DNA of 64,000 nt from Synergistes jonesii (lineage in GTDB: Bacteria > Synergistota > Synergistia > Synergistales > Synergistaceae). The stretch lies in contig NZ_JMKI01000038.1 of NCBI RefSeq assembly GCF_000712295.1, forward strand, positions 1 through 64,000. Direction: 5' to 3'. The first letter of the stretch is position 1. The number at the start of each line of letters is the position of its first letter. Position numbers and translations under genes: made by a program. Below are positions 34,609 to 44,383 of this stretch, piece by piece. Below the pieces are notes generated by a model. It searched no databases. It was not told where the DNA came from and saw only the letters and a list, made by a program, of their open reading frames with translations.

Positions 34609-35991
34609 CTATTTGGAGCCGCCCGCTATCCCGCGCTCCTCCGGCGTGCCGGGAACGAGGTTGTCGCACAGCGCCGCCAATATCCCGGCCACCGCCATTG
34701 GCGTCTTGAGGACGGCCCAGATCATGCCGCCAAACGTAGTGCCGAGCGCGCCTGCGAAGAGCGCCTGGTTCGGCTCGACCCATCCGGGGAGCCCGAGCGC
34801 CATCAAGAACGCGAAGCCGACAATAAGCACGTTGCGCTGGCTGCCCATGTCGGCGCGCATCAAGTTCTGTATGCCGAGCGCGCCGATCGTGCCGAAGAGC
34901 GTGATATAAGCGCCGCCGATAACGGGCGTCGGCATCGTCGCGATGAGGGCGCCGAGTTTACCTATCAGCGAGAGCAGTATCAGAATAACGGCGCCGGCGC
35001 GCACGACGTAGCGGCTCGCCACGCCGGTAAGGCCGATGAGTCCGATGTTTTCAGTGTAGGAGGTCGTAGCCACGGAGCCGAGCAGCCCCGAGAGTGCACA
35101 CATCGCTCCCTCGACGCCGATGCCGCGGTTGATCTGCTCCGGCGTAGGGTCGTCGATGCCGGCCGCGTAGGAGCAGTTGTGGTAGTCGCCGATAGATTCG
35201 ATCATCACGCAGAAGAAGCCGGCCGCGATAGCACCTATCGCCAACCCCGAAAGCTTGGGGGCGCCCCACGGCATGAAGAGCTTGTAGCGGAACCACGGCG
35301 CGTCGTAGACGCTCTGCAGGTCGATGTAGGCCGCGTGCCCCGGCGCGAAGGTTCCGGAGAGGGAGAGGAGGAGACAGAGCAGATACGCGATCACGACGGA
35401 GCTGAGTATTGCGAATATGTTGAAATATTTGTTTTTGCTGACAAGGCTGAAGAAGAAGACGAGCAGCACGACGAGCAGCGAGACCGGCCAGAAGTTCGCC
35501 GCGTTGTACTGAATGGCGGTCGGCGCGAGCGAGAAGCCTATCGCCATTATCGTAGGACCTATTACGACCGGCGTGATTATCCTTCTGACGCGTCCGATAA
35601 GCCTGCTGTAGCCGAGAAGCGAAAGGACGACGCCTCCGGCGATCAGCGCGCCGCCGACGTACTGCATAACCACGTCGGGACCCATCGCCTTATACGCGCC
35701 GATGATCGTCATGATAGGCGGGATGAAGCTGAAGCTCGAGCCCTGGACGATCGGGAGCCCCGAGCCGATCTTTGGGTGCGTCTGGAAGAGCGTCGCGATG
35801 CCCATGCTGAAATAAACGCATCCGATAAAGGCGCCGATCTGCGCTGTCGTCATGCCCATGGCCGGGCCGAGAACGAGGGGCACGAGCGTCGTAGCTCCGA
35901 AGAGCGTCAAAACGTGCTGCGCGCCGGCAAGTATCATAATAGGCAGCGGCGGGCGGTCGTCAATGCCGTAAACCAACTTTTTCTTTGCCAT
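34609..35991 (-). CDS. Nucleobase permease, NCS2 (uracil/xanthine, SLC23) family
   Basis: 460-residue membrane protein with ~12-14 hydrophobic helices. PIMILAGAQHVLTLFGATTL at the start and VPLVLGPAMGMT are typical of NCS2. FFCVMIESIGDYHNCSYAAG carries the substrate-site Glu motif (ESIGDY) and GLLGSVATTSYTENIGLIGL is the signature loop. NCS2 permeases import xanthine, uric acid, uracil or related bases with H+ or Na+. The ESIGDY form leans to purine/SLC23-type members. I use the ATG at 35991 with GGAGG upstream; the frame upstream is not conserved. Confidence 0.9.
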   Translation of the reverse strand: MAKKKLVYGIDDRPPLPIMILAGAQHVLTLFGATTLVPLVLGPAMGMTTAQIGAFIGCVYFSMGIATLFQTHPKIGSGLPIVQGSSFSFIPPIMTIIGAYKAMGPDVVMQYVGGALIAGGVVLSLLGYSRLIGRVRRIITPVVIGPTIMAIGFSLAPTAIQYNAANFWPVSLLVVLLVFFFSLVSKNKYFNIFAILSSVVIAYLLCLLLSLSGTFAPGHAAYIDLQSVYDAPWFRYKLFMPWGAPKLSGLAIGAIAAGFFCVMIESIGDYHNCSYAAGIDDPTPEQINRGIGVEGAMCALSGLLGSVATTSYTENIGLIGLTGVASRYVVRAGAVILILLSLIGKLGALIATMPTPVIGGAYITLFGTIGALGIQNLMRADMGSQRNVLIVGFAFLMALGLPGWVEPNQALFAGALGTTFGGMIWAVLKTPMAVAGILAALCDNLVPGTPEERGIAGGSK

Positions 35992-36236
35992 GTTGCACCT
36001 CCGAAGAATTTTTGCAAGCGGTTGCAAATTTATGCCGGAAAGTATTATAGGAGATTTATAGCGATTTGGCTACAGGGCGGCCTGGCAAATCGCGCGCCGT
36101 GCAAAAATCATTTTGCCGCGCAGCCGGCGCGTGATAAAATTATCGCGTAGACGCAAAAAGGGGCGCGCGCCGCGGCGGAGAGCAGAGCTCAGAAGGTGTC
36201 GCGCGTCAAAAATTTTTTCAGCGGAGGTCATCTGCC

Positions 36237-37847
36237 ATGAAATTCGATCCACTGCGCTATAAATATCCGTCGCGCCGCACTCTCGTATACGCTTCGCGCG
36301 GGATGGTCGCGACGACTCAGCCGCTCGCAGCTCAGGCCGGCGTAGAAGCGATGAGGCGCGGAGGCAACGCCGTCGACGCGGCGGTCGCGACCGCGGCGGC
36401 GCTCAGCGTGACGGAGCCGGTAAGCAACGGCATAGGCGGCGACGCCTTCGCAATAGTGTGGAGCGGCGGCAGGCTGCACGGGCTCAATTCGAGCGGCTGG
36501 GCGCCGGCGCTTACCGACGCGGAAAAGATTCGCGCGCGATACGGCGGCAGCATGCCGCTCTACGGATGGGATACCGTGACGGTGCCGGGCGCGCCGGCCG
36601 CCTGGGCGGCGCTCTCGGCGAAGTTTGGCAGGCTGCCGCTGACGGAGACGATAGAGCCCGCGATAGAATGCGCGGAAAACGGTTTTCCCGTCTCTCCGAC
36701 CGCGGCGCTGCTGTGGAAGAGGCGCATCGCCCTTATGAAGAAAGAGCTGCGCGGGGAAAAATTTTCTCATCTATTCGAGGCCTTCACTAACGACGGCGAG
36801 GCTCCGAAGGCCGGAGAGATATGGCGCTGCCGCGATCAGGCGCGGACGCTCGAAAAAATAGCCGCGACGGACGCCGAAGCGTTTTACCGCGGAGAGCTCG
36901 CCGAGAGGATAGACAAATTTTCACGGGAGAGCGGCGGCGCCCTCCGCGCCGACGACCTCGCCGCCTACGCGCCGGAATGGGTCGAACCGATATCGGTGAA
37001 TTACAACGGCTGCGACGTCTGGGAGATGCCGCCAAACGGGCAGGGGATCACGGCGCTTATGGCGCTGAACGTTTTGAAAAGGCTGCGGCTCGGAGAGCGC
37101 GACTGCACGCGGAGCTATCATCTGCAGATAGAGGCGCTCAAGCTCGCCTTCGCGGAATCTCTCGCCGAGGTCGCGGACAGCAGCTTCATGCGCAAAAAAG
37201 TATCGGAGATGCTCTCAGAGGAATTCGCTGCGCGTCAGGCGGCGCGCGTCGACGAGAAGAGAGCCGGGCTCTTCACATCCAAAGGCGGCGCGTCCGGCGG
37301 CACGGTCTACCTCGCGACGGCGGATGGAGAGGGCAATATGGTCTCCATGATTCAAAGCAACTACATCGGCTTCGGCTCGGGGCTCTGCGTCCCCGGTACC
37401 GGCATCGCGCTGCACGGTCGCGGGAATAATTTTTCTTTAGACGCCGAGCACCCGAACTGCATCGCGCCGCGCAAAAAGCCCTATCACACGATAATCCCAG
37501 GCTTCATAACAAAGGGTGGCCGCGCCGTCGGCCCCTTCGGTGTGATGGGGGCGTTCATGCAGCCGCAGGGACACGTGCAGCTGATCGCTAACATGACGGA
37601 CTTCGCGCTGAACCCCCAGGAAGCCCTCGACGCTCCGCGCTTCCAGTGGCTCTCGGGGAAAAAAGTCGCGCTCGAACAGGGCGTGCCCAACCATATACTC
37701 AAGGAGCTTGCCGATATGGGGCACGAGGTCAGGGTCGACGCCGACGGTACGTCGTACGGCCGCGGTCAGGCGATAATCCGCAGCGAGGGCGGCGCGCTCG
37801 CCGGAGCGACCGAGCCGAGGGCCGACGGATACGTCGCAGTTTTTTGA
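36237..37847 (+). CDS. Gamma-glutamyltransferase, apparently cytosolic
   Basis: 536 residues of the Ntn-hydrolase gamma-glutamyltransferase family. GMVATTQPLAAQAGVEAMRR starts the large subunit. The autoprocessing/nucleophile Thr is in SGGTVYLATADGEGNMVS (~355-372), followed by SNYIGFGSGLCVPGTG and GVMGAFMQPQGHVQ in the small subunit. Unlike periplasmic Ggt there is no signal peptide, so it may act inside the cell on gamma-glutamyl compounds, or belong to a related acylase/cephalosporin-acylase-type subgroup. A GGAGG site lies 8-9 nt before the ATG. It is monocistronic. Confidence 0.9.
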   Translation: MKFDPLRYKYPSRRTLVYASRGMVATTQPLAAQAGVEAMRRGGNAVDAAVATAAALSVTEPVSNGIGGDAFAIVWSGGRLHGLNSSGWAPALTDAEKIRARYGGSMPLYGWDTVTVPGAPAAWAALSAKFGRLPLTETIEPAIECAENGFPVSPTAALLWKRRIALMKKELRGEKFSHLFEAFTNDGEAPKAGEIWRCRDQARTLEKIAATDAEAFYRGELAERIDKFSRESGGALRADDLAAYAPEWVEPISVNYNGCDVWEMPPNGQGITALMALNVLKRLRLGERDCTRSYHLQIEALKLAFAESLAEVADSSFMRKKVSEMLSEEFAARQAARVDEKRAGLFTSKGGASGGTVYLATADGEGNMVSMIQSNYIGFGSGLCVPGTGIALHGRGNNFSLDAEHPNCIAPRKKPYHTIIPGFITKGGRAVGPFGVMGAFMQPQGHVQLIANMTDFALNPQEALDAPRFQWLSGKKVALEQGVPNHILKELADMGHEVRVDADGTSYGRGQAIIRSEGGALAGATEPRADGYVAVF

Positions 37848-37881
37848 AATTTCGCAAAATGTTTTGCGCCGAAATAAATTG

Positions 37882-37911
37882 TTGACGAAATGGCGCAACT
37901 TAGCGTATGAT
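37882..37911 (+). promoter_or_regulatory. Promoter of the mut operon
   Basis: TTGACG (37882-37887), 18-bp spacer, TATGAT (37906-37911), immediately before the cobalamin riboswitch. Confidence 0.6.
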
Positions 37912-37929
37912 TAACATAAATAAAAATAT

Positions 37930-38068
37930 TGCTGCAGAAAACGGGAATCGGGTGAAAATCCTGAACGGCCCCGCCACTGTAAGCCGCGACGAGATCGCAT
38001 TATGCCACTGGAATTTTCGGGAAGGCGCGATGGAGGATGAACGGCAAGCCAGGATACCATTCTGCACA
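37930..38068 (+). ncRNA. Cobalamin riboswitch (leader of mutA-mutB-meaB)
   Basis: The closing stem GCAGAA (37934-37939) pairs with TTCTGC (38060-38065). The core contains gggaatcgggtgaaaatcc, gaacggccccgccactgtaa and the B12 box-type aagccaggatacc, all standard cobalamin-aptamer blocks in order. The aptamer is followed by a linker and a strong terminator at 38142-38167, implying transcription attenuation when adenosylcobalamin is bound. Confidence 0.93.
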
Positions 38069-38141
38069 AAGTTGCGGCAATTCCTGCGCGGGCGGGGGTT
38101 GCTCAGTGCGTTTGCAGCAACTTGATCGCAGCAACTGTTAA

Positions 38142-38167
38142 GACCGCCCGCGGGCGGTCTTTTTTTA
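38142..38167 (+). terminator. Riboswitch-controlled terminator before mutA
   Basis: GACCGCCCGCGGGCGGTC palindrome (38142-38159) followed by T7, 36 bp before the mutA start. The G-rich segment near 38084-38100 (gcgcgggcgggggtt) could pair with the terminator 5' arm as antiterminator. Confidence 0.85.
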
Positions 38168-38202
38168 TGCCCGCGCAACTTTTAGGGAAGGGAAGCATTC
38201 GG

Positions 38203-40410
38203 ATGAACGAAACAGAGGTGAAGACGAGCGGATTCCCGCCGGTCTCTTTCGAAGAGTTCGCGCCGCCCAGCAAGGAGGAATGGCAGGGCGAAGCGGTAAC
38301 GGCCCTTAAGGGCGCGCCTTTCGAAAAACGCATGTACACCCGCACCTACGAAGGCATCACGCTGGAGCCGATCTACACGCGCGACGATCTCGAAAAGCTG
38401 CCGGGAGTCGACGGCCTGCCGGGCGAGGCGCCGTTTCTGCGCGGCACAAAGAGCGAGGGCTATATGGCGTCTCCCTGGGAGATAGCTCAGGGCTCGGCGA
38501 ACGTTCTGCCGCGCGAAGCCAACGAAGCGGTGAAGCACGAGCTCAAGAAGGGCGCTACCGTGCTGAGTTTTGAGCTCGACAAATGTACGAGGCTCGGGCT
38601 CGACCCAGATAAGGATCTCTTCAAAGGAGATTACCGCGGGCTTTCGCTCTCGACGCTGAAAGACGCCGACGAAATGCTCGACGGACTCGACTTCACGAAG
38701 ACTCCGCTGCAAATATACGCCGGAGCCTCGGCGGTCCCGCTGCTCGCGCTTACTGCGGCGCGCTCGCGCGCGCACGGAGAGAGAGAAAGGTTTAAAAGGG
38801 CGGCCGGCTGCATCGGCGCAGACCCGCTCGGGGAGCTTGCCGAGAACGGCGCTCTGCCGCTGCCGATCGACGAGCTCTACGACGAAATGGCCCTTGCGGC
38901 CAAATGGACGGAGAAGAACGCTCCTCAGCTGAAGACGCTGCTCGTTCGCGGCGACGCTTACCACAACGGCGGCGCTTCGGCGACGCAGGAGACGGGCTAC
39001 GCGATGAGCGCGGCTATAGCTTACATCAGAGCGATGCAGCTCCGCGGCATAGAGCCCGAAAAGAGCATTCCGCAGATAAAATTCAGCTTCTCGCTCGGCA
39101 CGAACTTCTTCATGGAGGTAGCGCGCCTGCGCGCTGCGAGGACGGTATGGGCGCAGGTAATCGAAGCGTTCGGCGTCGACGTGGAAAAGTACGGAAAGAT
39201 CGACATCTTCGCCCGCACTTCGCGCTTTACGCCGACAGTCTACGACCCCTACGTCAACATCCTGCGCTCGACGACGCAGGCGTTTTCCGGCGCGGTCGGC
39301 GGAGTCGACGCGATGCAGGTGACCTGCTTCGACGACGCCGTGCGCCCAGGAGGCGAGATTTCGCAACGCGTAGCGAGAAACATTCAGATAATGCTCCAGA
39401 CGGAGTTCGACATGCTTCAGCCGATAGACCCCTCCGGCGGTTCGTGGTACATCGAGCGCCTCACCTCTCAGTGCGCGAACGCTATACTCTCCGTGATACA
39501 GAAGGTCGAGAGCTACGGCGGCATGTACAGCGCGCTCAAAGCGGGCGGCGTGCAGGAGGATATAGAAAAAACTCTGAAGGAGCGCATGAAAAATCTCGCG
39601 ACCCGCAAGGACCGCGCGGTCGGTACGAATATGTATCCGAACACGCTGGAGAAACCCCTGGAAATTTCTTCGCCGAGAGGGGAGGCCCTCTACGAAGAAA
39701 GGTCTAAGGCCGTAGCGGAGTTCCGCGAGATGGCCGACGGGAAACACGCGGCGGAATGCCTCAAAAAAATCATGCGGACGCTTGACGACGGCGACGAAGG
39801 CTTTGTCGACGCGGTGATAGACGCATACATGGCGGGAGCCACGCTCGGCGACGTGAGAAAAACCCTCGACGACGGCTTCTGCGGCAGCGAAAGCGCCAAA
39901 GCGATAGGCGTCCACCGCTGGACCGAAGAATTCGAGGCGCTGCGCAAGAGGACCGAAGAATTCATGGAGAGCACAGGCAAAAGCATCCGCATATTCCTCG
40001 CGAACATGGGGCCTATCCCACAGCATAAAGCGCGCGCCGACTTCAGCACAGGCTTCATGGAAGTCGCGCACTTCGAAGTTCTGAAAAACAACGGCTTCCC
40101 GACGCCGGAAGAGGCGGCGAAGGCGGCCATAGAATCCGGAGCCGACGTCGCCGTGATATGCTCCAGCGACGACACTTATCCCGAGCTCGTCCCGTCGGTC
40201 GCGCGCGGCATAAAGAAAGCCGTGCCGAGCATGCGCGTCCTTCTTGCGGGAGCGCCGGCGCCGGAATTCAAAGATTCATACGTAGAGGCTGGAGTCGATG
40301 ATTTCATACACGTCAGGGCCAACTGTTACGAAATATTAAAGTCGATACAGGAGAGCGCGATAAACGCCGCGGAGCCCTGCAGAGGGGAGGAATCAAAATG
40401 CCGTTCGTAA
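38203..40410 (+). CDS. mutA: Methylmalonyl-CoA mutase, small (beta) subunit
   Basis: 735 residues from the ATG at 38203 with AGGGAAGGG upstream; the longer frame runs through the terminator. A TIM-barrel region includes [20 protein letters not shown] and [22 protein letters not shown]-terminal flavodoxin-like domain follows, in which the B12-binding DxHxxG is replaced ([14 protein letters not shown]). This is the usual state of the catalytically silent subunit that partners MutB. The operon converts methylmalonyl-CoA and succinyl-CoA into each other. The stop overlaps mutB by 13 bp. Confidence 0.92.
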   Translation: MNETEVKTSGFPPVSFEEFAPPSKEEWQGEAVTALKGAPFEKRMYTRTYEGITLEPIYTRDDLEKLPGVDGLPGEAPFLRGTKSEGYMASPWEIAQGSANVLPREANEAVKHELKKGATVLSFELDKCTRLGLDPDKDLFKGDYRGLSLSTLKDADEMLDGLDFTKTPLQIYAGASAVPLLALTAARSRAHGERERFKRAAGCIGADPLGELAENGALPLPIDELYDEMALAAKWTEKNAPQLKTLLVRGDAYHNGGASATQETGYAMSAAIAYIRAMQLRGIEPEKSIPQIKFSFSLGTNFFMEVARLRAARTVWAQVIEAFGVDVEKYGKIDIFARTSRFTPTVYDPYVNILRSTTQAFSGAVGGVDAMQVTCFDDAVRPGGEISQRVARNIQIMLQTEFDMLQPIDPSGGSWYIERLTSQCANAILSVIQKVESYGGMYSALKAGGVQEDIEKTLKERMKNLATRKDRAVGTNMYPNTLEKPLEISSPRGEALYEERSKAVAEFREMADGKHAAECLKKIMRTLDDGDEGFVDAVIDAYMAGATLGDVRKTLDDGFCGSESAKAIGVHRWTEEFEALRKRTEEFMESTGKSIRIFLANMGPIPQHKARADFSTGFMEVAHFEVLKNNGFPTPEEAAKAAIESGADVAVICSSDDTYPELVPSVARGIKKAVPSMRVLLAGAPAPEFKDSYVEAGVDDFIHVRANCYEILKSIQESAINAAEPCRGEESKCRS

Positions 40411-42596
40411 ATCCTGACCTCACAAAGCTGAAGCTGAATATGGAGCCGAGGCACAGGCTCAGCTTCGAAGAATGGAAGCGCAGCGTGGAAGAAGAGACGG
40501 GAAAGCCTTTCGAAAGCCTGATGCACCGCACGATGGAACAGATAGACGTCGAACCGCTTTACACGGAGGCGGATTACGAGGGCATGAGCCACCTCAGCTA
40601 CATGGCGGGGCTGCCGCCCTTCCTGCGCGGGCCGTACCCTACGATGTATGTCACGCGTCCGTGGACGGTGCGTCAGTACGCGGGCTTCTCGACGGCCGAG
40701 GAGAGCAACGCCTTTTACAGGCGCAACCTTGCGGCCGGGCAGAAGGGGCTTTCGATAGCCTTCGACCTTGCGACGCACAGAGGCTACGACTCGGATCACC
40801 CGCGCGTGGTGGGCGACGTCGGAAAGGCGGGCGTCGCGGTCGATTCGATTCTCGACATGGAAATACTCTTCTCCGGCATTCCTTTAGGCCAGATGTCGGT
40901 CTCAATGACGATGAACGGCGCGGTCCTTCCTGTGCTCGCCTTCTATATCGTAGCGGCGGAGGAGCAGGGAGTCGACAAATCCATCCTCTCGGGCACGATT
41001 CAGAACGACATCCTTAAAGAGTTCATGGTGCGCAACACCTATATCTATCCGCCGGCGCCCTCGATGAGGATAATCGGCGACATATTCGCGTATACGTCGC
41101 GCAACATGCCGAAGTTCAACAGCATAAGCATTTCCGGCTACCATATGCAGGAAGCGGGAGCGACGGCGGACATAGAGCTCGGCTACACGCTCGCCGACGG
41201 CCTTGAATACATACGCACGGGACAGGCCGCGGGGCTCGGCGTCGACGACTTTGCGCCGCGCCTATCCTTCTTCTGGGCGATAGGCAAAAACTACTTCATG
41301 GAAGTCGCCAAGATGCGCGCCGGGCGCATGCTCTGGGCCAAGATAGTCAAGCAGTTCGGCCCTAAAAAGGCCAAGTCGATGGCGCTGCGCACGCATTCGC
41401 AGACCTCAGGCTGGAGCCTCACAGCGCAGGACCCCTTCAACAACGTCGCGCGCACCTGCATCGAAGCTATGGCCGCGGCGCTGGGGCATACGCAGTCGCT
41501 GCACACCAACGCACTCGACGAAGCGATAGCCCTGCCCACCGACTTCTCGGCGCGCATAGCGCGCAACACCCAGCTCTACATACAGGACGAAACGAGCGTC
41601 TGCAAGGTCATCGACCCGTGGGGCGGCTCCTACTACGTCGAAGCGCTGACCGACGAGCTGATACGCCGCGCCTGGGCGCATATACAGGAAGTCGAATCGC
41701 TCGGCGGAATGTCGAAGGCCATCGAGACCGGACTGCCGAAGATGCGCATCGAGGAGGCGGCGGCGCGCAGACAAGCGAGGATCGACTCAGGAAGCGAAAA
41801 GATAATCGGCGTCAACGCGCTGCAGCTCGAGCAGGAAGACCCGATCGACATACTCGAGGTAGACAACAGCGCGGTGCGCGAGGCTCAGATAGCCCGGCTC
41901 GCGAAGCTGCGCGCGAACAGGAAGCAGGAAGACGTCGACAGGTGGCTGGACGCGATAACGAAATCCGTCGAAACGGGCGAAGGCAACCTGCTCGAGCTCG
42001 CGGTCGAGGCGGCGCGCGCAAGGGCGAGCCTCGGAGAGATCTCCTACGCGATAGAAAAGGTGACGGGAAGGCATAAAGCGGTGATACGTTCCATATCTGG
42101 CGTTTATAGCAGCGAATTCGCGGAGGACGAAGTAATAGAAGAAGTCCGCAGGATGACGGATGAGTTCGAGGAACGCGAAGGGCGCCGTCCGCGCATCATG
42201 GTAGCGAAGATGGGACAGGACGGACACGACAGAGGAGCTAAGGTCGTAGCTACGGCTTACGCGGACATGGGCTTCGACGTGGACATCGGTCCGCTCTTCC
42301 AGACCCCTGAGGAAACGGCTCAGGACGCCGTGGACAACGATGTGCACATCGTCGGCATGAGCTCGCTCGCCGCCGGGCACAAAACGCTTCTGCCACAGCT
42401 CGTCGAGGAACTTAAAAAGCGCGGTAGAGGCGACATCATGGTCGTGGCCGGCGGCGTAATACCGGCTCAGGACTATCAGTTCCTCTACGACCACGGAGCC
42501 TCCGCGATATTCGGCCCCGGGACGGTGATCCCCGTCGCCGCGAAAGAGATGCTGACGATACTGAACAAGCGTCTCGCGACGAGAGTCAGCGCTTAA
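40398..42596 (+). CDS. mutB: Methylmalonyl-CoA mutase, large (alpha, B12-binding) subunit
   Basis: 732 residues. The substrate barrel contains [20 protein letters not shown] and [20 protein letters not shown], the family hallmark. The C-terminal B12 domain (~600-732) has [20 protein letters not shown] with the DxHxxG motif whose His ligates cobalt, and [17 protein letters not shown]. This is the catalytic subunit. GAGGGGAGG precedes the ATG. In an amino-acid/propionate-type metabolism it links succinyl-CoA to propionyl-CoA. No epimerase or decarboxylase gene is present in the window. Confidence 0.96.
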   Translation: MPFVNPDLTKLKLNMEPRHRLSFEEWKRSVEEETGKPFESLMHRTMEQIDVEPLYTEADYEGMSHLSYMAGLPPFLRGPYPTMYVTRPWTVRQYAGFSTAEESNAFYRRNLAAGQKGLSIAFDLATHRGYDSDHPRVVGDVGKAGVAVDSILDMEILFSGIPLGQMSVSMTMNGAVLPVLAFYIVAAEEQGVDKSILSGTIQNDILKEFMVRNTYIYPPAPSMRIIGDIFAYTSRNMPKFNSISISGYHMQEAGATADIELGYTLADGLEYIRTGQAAGLGVDDFAPRLSFFWAIGKNYFMEVAKMRAGRMLWAKIVKQFGPKKAKSMALRTHSQTSGWSLTAQDPFNNVARTCIEAMAAALGHTQSLHTNALDEAIALPTDFSARIARNTQLYIQDETSVCKVIDPWGGSYYVEALTDELIRRAWAHIQEVESLGGMSKAIETGLPKMRIEEAAARRQARIDSGSEKIIGVNALQLEQEDPIDILEVDNSAVREAQIARLAKLRANRKQEDVDRWLDAITKSVETGEGNLLELAVEAARARASLGEISYAIEKVTGRHKAVIRSISGVYSSEFAEDEVIEEVRRMTDEFEEREGRRPRIMVAKMGQDGHDRGAKVVATAYADMGFDVDIGPLFQTPEETAQDAVDNDVHIVGMSSLAAGHKTLLPQLVEELKKRGRGDIMVVAGGVIPAQDYQFLYDHGASAIFGPGTVIPVAAKEMLTILNKRLATRVSA

Positions 42597-42598
42597 AA

Positions 42599-43765
42599 AT
42601 GGGGACAGAATCCCTCAGCGCGGCTAAGCGGACGGGGCGCCTCGAATGGCAGCCGGAGGACGCGGGTTCCGAATACGCCTGCTCCGTGATGCCGGGAGTG
42701 CCGCTTTCGCCGGACTGCAACGTACAGGCGCAGCGCGGCGGTCAGGCGCTCCCTTTGCGGAGCGCGCTCACTGCGGAGGATTACGCGAACGGGATAATCG
42801 CCGGAGACCGCGTCACGCTTTCGCGCGCGATCACGGTAATCGAGAGCAACGCGCCGAAGCACTTTGAATTGGGACAGGAAATCATCCAGAGGATACTGCC
42901 CTACAGCGGCGGGGCGATGCGCGTAGGGGTGACGGGCGTACCGGGCGCAGGGAAAAGCACTTTCATTGAAGCGTTCGGGACGTATCTGACGAAAAACGGG
43001 CACAAAGTCGCTGTGCTCGCGGTAGACCCTTCGAGCTCGCTTACAAGGGGCAGCATACTCGGAGACAAGACGCGCATGGAGAACCTTGCGCGGCAGAAAA
43101 ACGCTTTTATCAGACCCTCTCCCTCCGGCGGTTCGCTGGGCGGCGTCACGAGAAAAAGCCGCGAAACGATGCTGCTCTGCGAAGCTGCCGGCTACGACAC
43201 GATACTTGTGGAAACGGTGGGGGTCGGGCAAAGCGAAACGATGGTGCGCCAGATGGTCGATTACTTTCTCGTCATCGTCATCACAGGCGCCGGCGACGAG
43301 CTTCAGGGCATAAAAAAGGGAATAATCGAGCTGGCTGACAGCATACTCGTCAACAAAGCCGACGGCGACAACAAAATGAAGGCCCTGATGGCGCGCGCCG
43401 ATTACGAGCAGATACTCCACTATCTGCGCCAGCCTACCGAAGGCTGGAAGACGAAGGCATACACCTGTTCGTCGATCACCGGCGAAGGTATACCGGAGAT
43501 GTGGAGCGTAATAGAAGATTTCCGTGAGAACGTCACGAAGTCGGGAATCTTCATAAAGCGGCGCAAAGAACAAACAATCGAATGGGTCCGCGCGATGGCC
43601 GGCGAATATCTTCAAAACAGGATAGCCCGCTGCGCGGAGCTCACAAAATGCAGGGAAGAGATAGAAAGGAGAGTGATCGAGGGGGCAATTACTCCGACGT
43701 CTGCGGCCAAAGCGCTGACGGCGTCAATGGAAAGGCTGCTCTTCACAAACGCACGCGAAACATAA
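42599..43765 (+). CDS. meaB: MeaB/ArgK-type GTPase, methylmalonyl-CoA mutase chaperone
   Basis: G3E-family GTPase that gates cobalamin loading and protects the mutase. 388 residues. After a ~65-residue N-terminal segment, the G domain has Walker A VGVTGVPGAGKSTFIEAFG (~103-121), AVDPSSSLTRGSILGDKTRM, switch/Walker B VETVGVGQSE and the NKAD base motif (LVNKADGD). A C-terminal helical dimerisation region follows. The ATG is 2 bp after the mutB stop with little ribosome site of its own, so translation is probably coupled. The unusual N-terminal ~50 residues could include mis-assigned start sequence. Confidence 0.93.
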   Translation: MGTESLSAAKRTGRLEWQPEDAGSEYACSVMPGVPLSPDCNVQAQRGGQALPLRSALTAEDYANGIIAGDRVTLSRAITVIESNAPKHFELGQEIIQRILPYSGGAMRVGVTGVPGAGKSTFIEAFGTYLTKNGHKVAVLAVDPSSSLTRGSILGDKTRMENLARQKNAFIRPSPSGGSLGGVTRKSRETMLLCEAAGYDTILVETVGVGQSETMVRQMVDYFLVIVITGAGDELQGIKKGIIELADSILVNKADGDNKMKALMARADYEQILHYLRQPTEGWKTKAYTCSSITGEGIPEMWSVIEDFRENVTKSGIFIKRRKEQTIEWVRAMAGEYLQNRIARCAELTKCREEIERRVIEGAITPTSAAKALTASMERLLFTNARET

Positions 43766-43800
43766 CGGACTGAAAAACCACACACACTGTCAAATCCAAG

Positions 43801-43835
43801 GCGGCGCGCGTCGGTCCGCACAACCGGCGCGCCGC
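43801..43835 (+). terminator. Probable terminator of the mut operon
   Basis: Perfect 9-bp stem gcggcgcgc / gcgcgccgc with 17-nt loop, 35 bp after the meaB stop. A T-rich stretch follows only after ~20 nt, so confidence is moderate. Confidence 0.4.
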
Positions 43836-43940
43836 GGCCGAGGAAAAGCTTATAAGGTTTTATTATTTTTTATTTTTGCGGCACAACGGCGGCCGAAGCA
43901 CAATTCCTGCGCGGAAGGCCGCGGTAGAACAAGCTATCTT

Positions 43941-43972
43941 GGCGGGATAGCGCAGTATCCCGCCTTCTTGGA
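43941..43972 (+). terminator. Hairpin with short T-rich tail
   Basis: Perfect stem ggcgggat (43941-43948) / atcccgcc (43957-43964), 8-nt loop, followed by ttctt. Confidence 0.45.
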
Positions 43973-43989
43973 TAGAGCCGTCTCTCCTT

Positions 43990-44026
43990 AAGCGCTCCGC
44001 CGGCTTCGTCAGCCGGCGGAGCGCTT
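43990..44026. repeat. Perfect 16-bp inverted repeat
   Basis: aagcgctccgccggct and its exact complement separated by tcgtc. The very stable hairpin has no clear T-run on either strand. It is followed about 55 bp later by the btuB promoter. Confidence 0.6.
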
Positions 44027-44082
44027 CCATTTCATAAACGTCCCGCTCCTTCCCCCGGCTTGCATCAGCGGCGTCGCGCCAT

Positions 44083-44111
44083 TTGACAAATAACGGGGGC
44101 AATGATATTTT
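44083..44111 (+). promoter_or_regulatory. Promoter of the B12 receptor operon
   Basis: Perfect -35 TTGACA (44083-44088), 17-bp spacer, -10 TATTTT (44106-44111), just upstream of the riboswitch. Confidence 0.55.
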
Positions 44112-44124
44112 TTATACTGTAAAA

Positions 44125-44278
44125 GTTGAATATTTTCTGCGGAGTATGGGAATCCGGTCAAAAGCCGGAACGGCCCCTGCCGCCGTGATCGGGACGAAAG
44201 CGCATAATGCCATTGCATACAGCGAGAAGGCGCGCGATTAGGATGAACGTAAGTCGGAAAACCTGCTGCGGAGAACTT
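44125..44278 (+). ncRNA. Cobalamin riboswitch (leader of the BtuB-like receptor)
   Basis: The core blocks are present in order: tatgggaatccggtcaaaag, ccggaacggcccctgccgcc, gtgatcgggacg, and the B12-box region taagtcggaaaacctgctg. The layout is the same as the aptamer at 37930-38068. It sits 100 nt before the TonB-dependent receptor start. Confidence 0.93.
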
Positions 44279-44317
44279 GGCTTTAGCGCGCAGGAGGTGC
44301 GGGGCAGCGGCTGACCG

Positions 44318-44383
44318 TGAGAACGATACGCGGGAGACGATGCGAAATCCTCCCGCGTATATTTATTCACGGAGGTCGTTCTC
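44318..44383 (+). promoter_or_regulatory. Expression-platform hairpin before btuB
   Basis: Inner stem atacgcgggag (44326-44336) with ctcccgcgtat (44350-44360), then atttatt, resembling a terminator. Outer sequences gagaacga and tcgttctc (44376-44383) can also pair and would enclose the GGAGG ribosome site, just before the TTG start. Either terminator or ribosome-site occlusion could be the readout. Confidence 0.65.

Larger units (their letters stand above)
43766..44383. other. Hairpin-rich intergenic region and btuB leader
   Basis: No protein gene seen. 43766-44030 holds three GC-rich inverted repeats in a row (43801-43835, 43941-43964, 43990-44026). From 44083 the region has a promoter, a cobalamin riboswitch and a regulatory hairpin leading the TonB-dependent receptor gene. 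Confidence 0.6.

Noticed and set aside
38182-40071. 629-codon minus-strand frame opposite mutA
   Set aside because: It lies entirely within the conserved mutA gene and its riboswitch terminator, with no motif.
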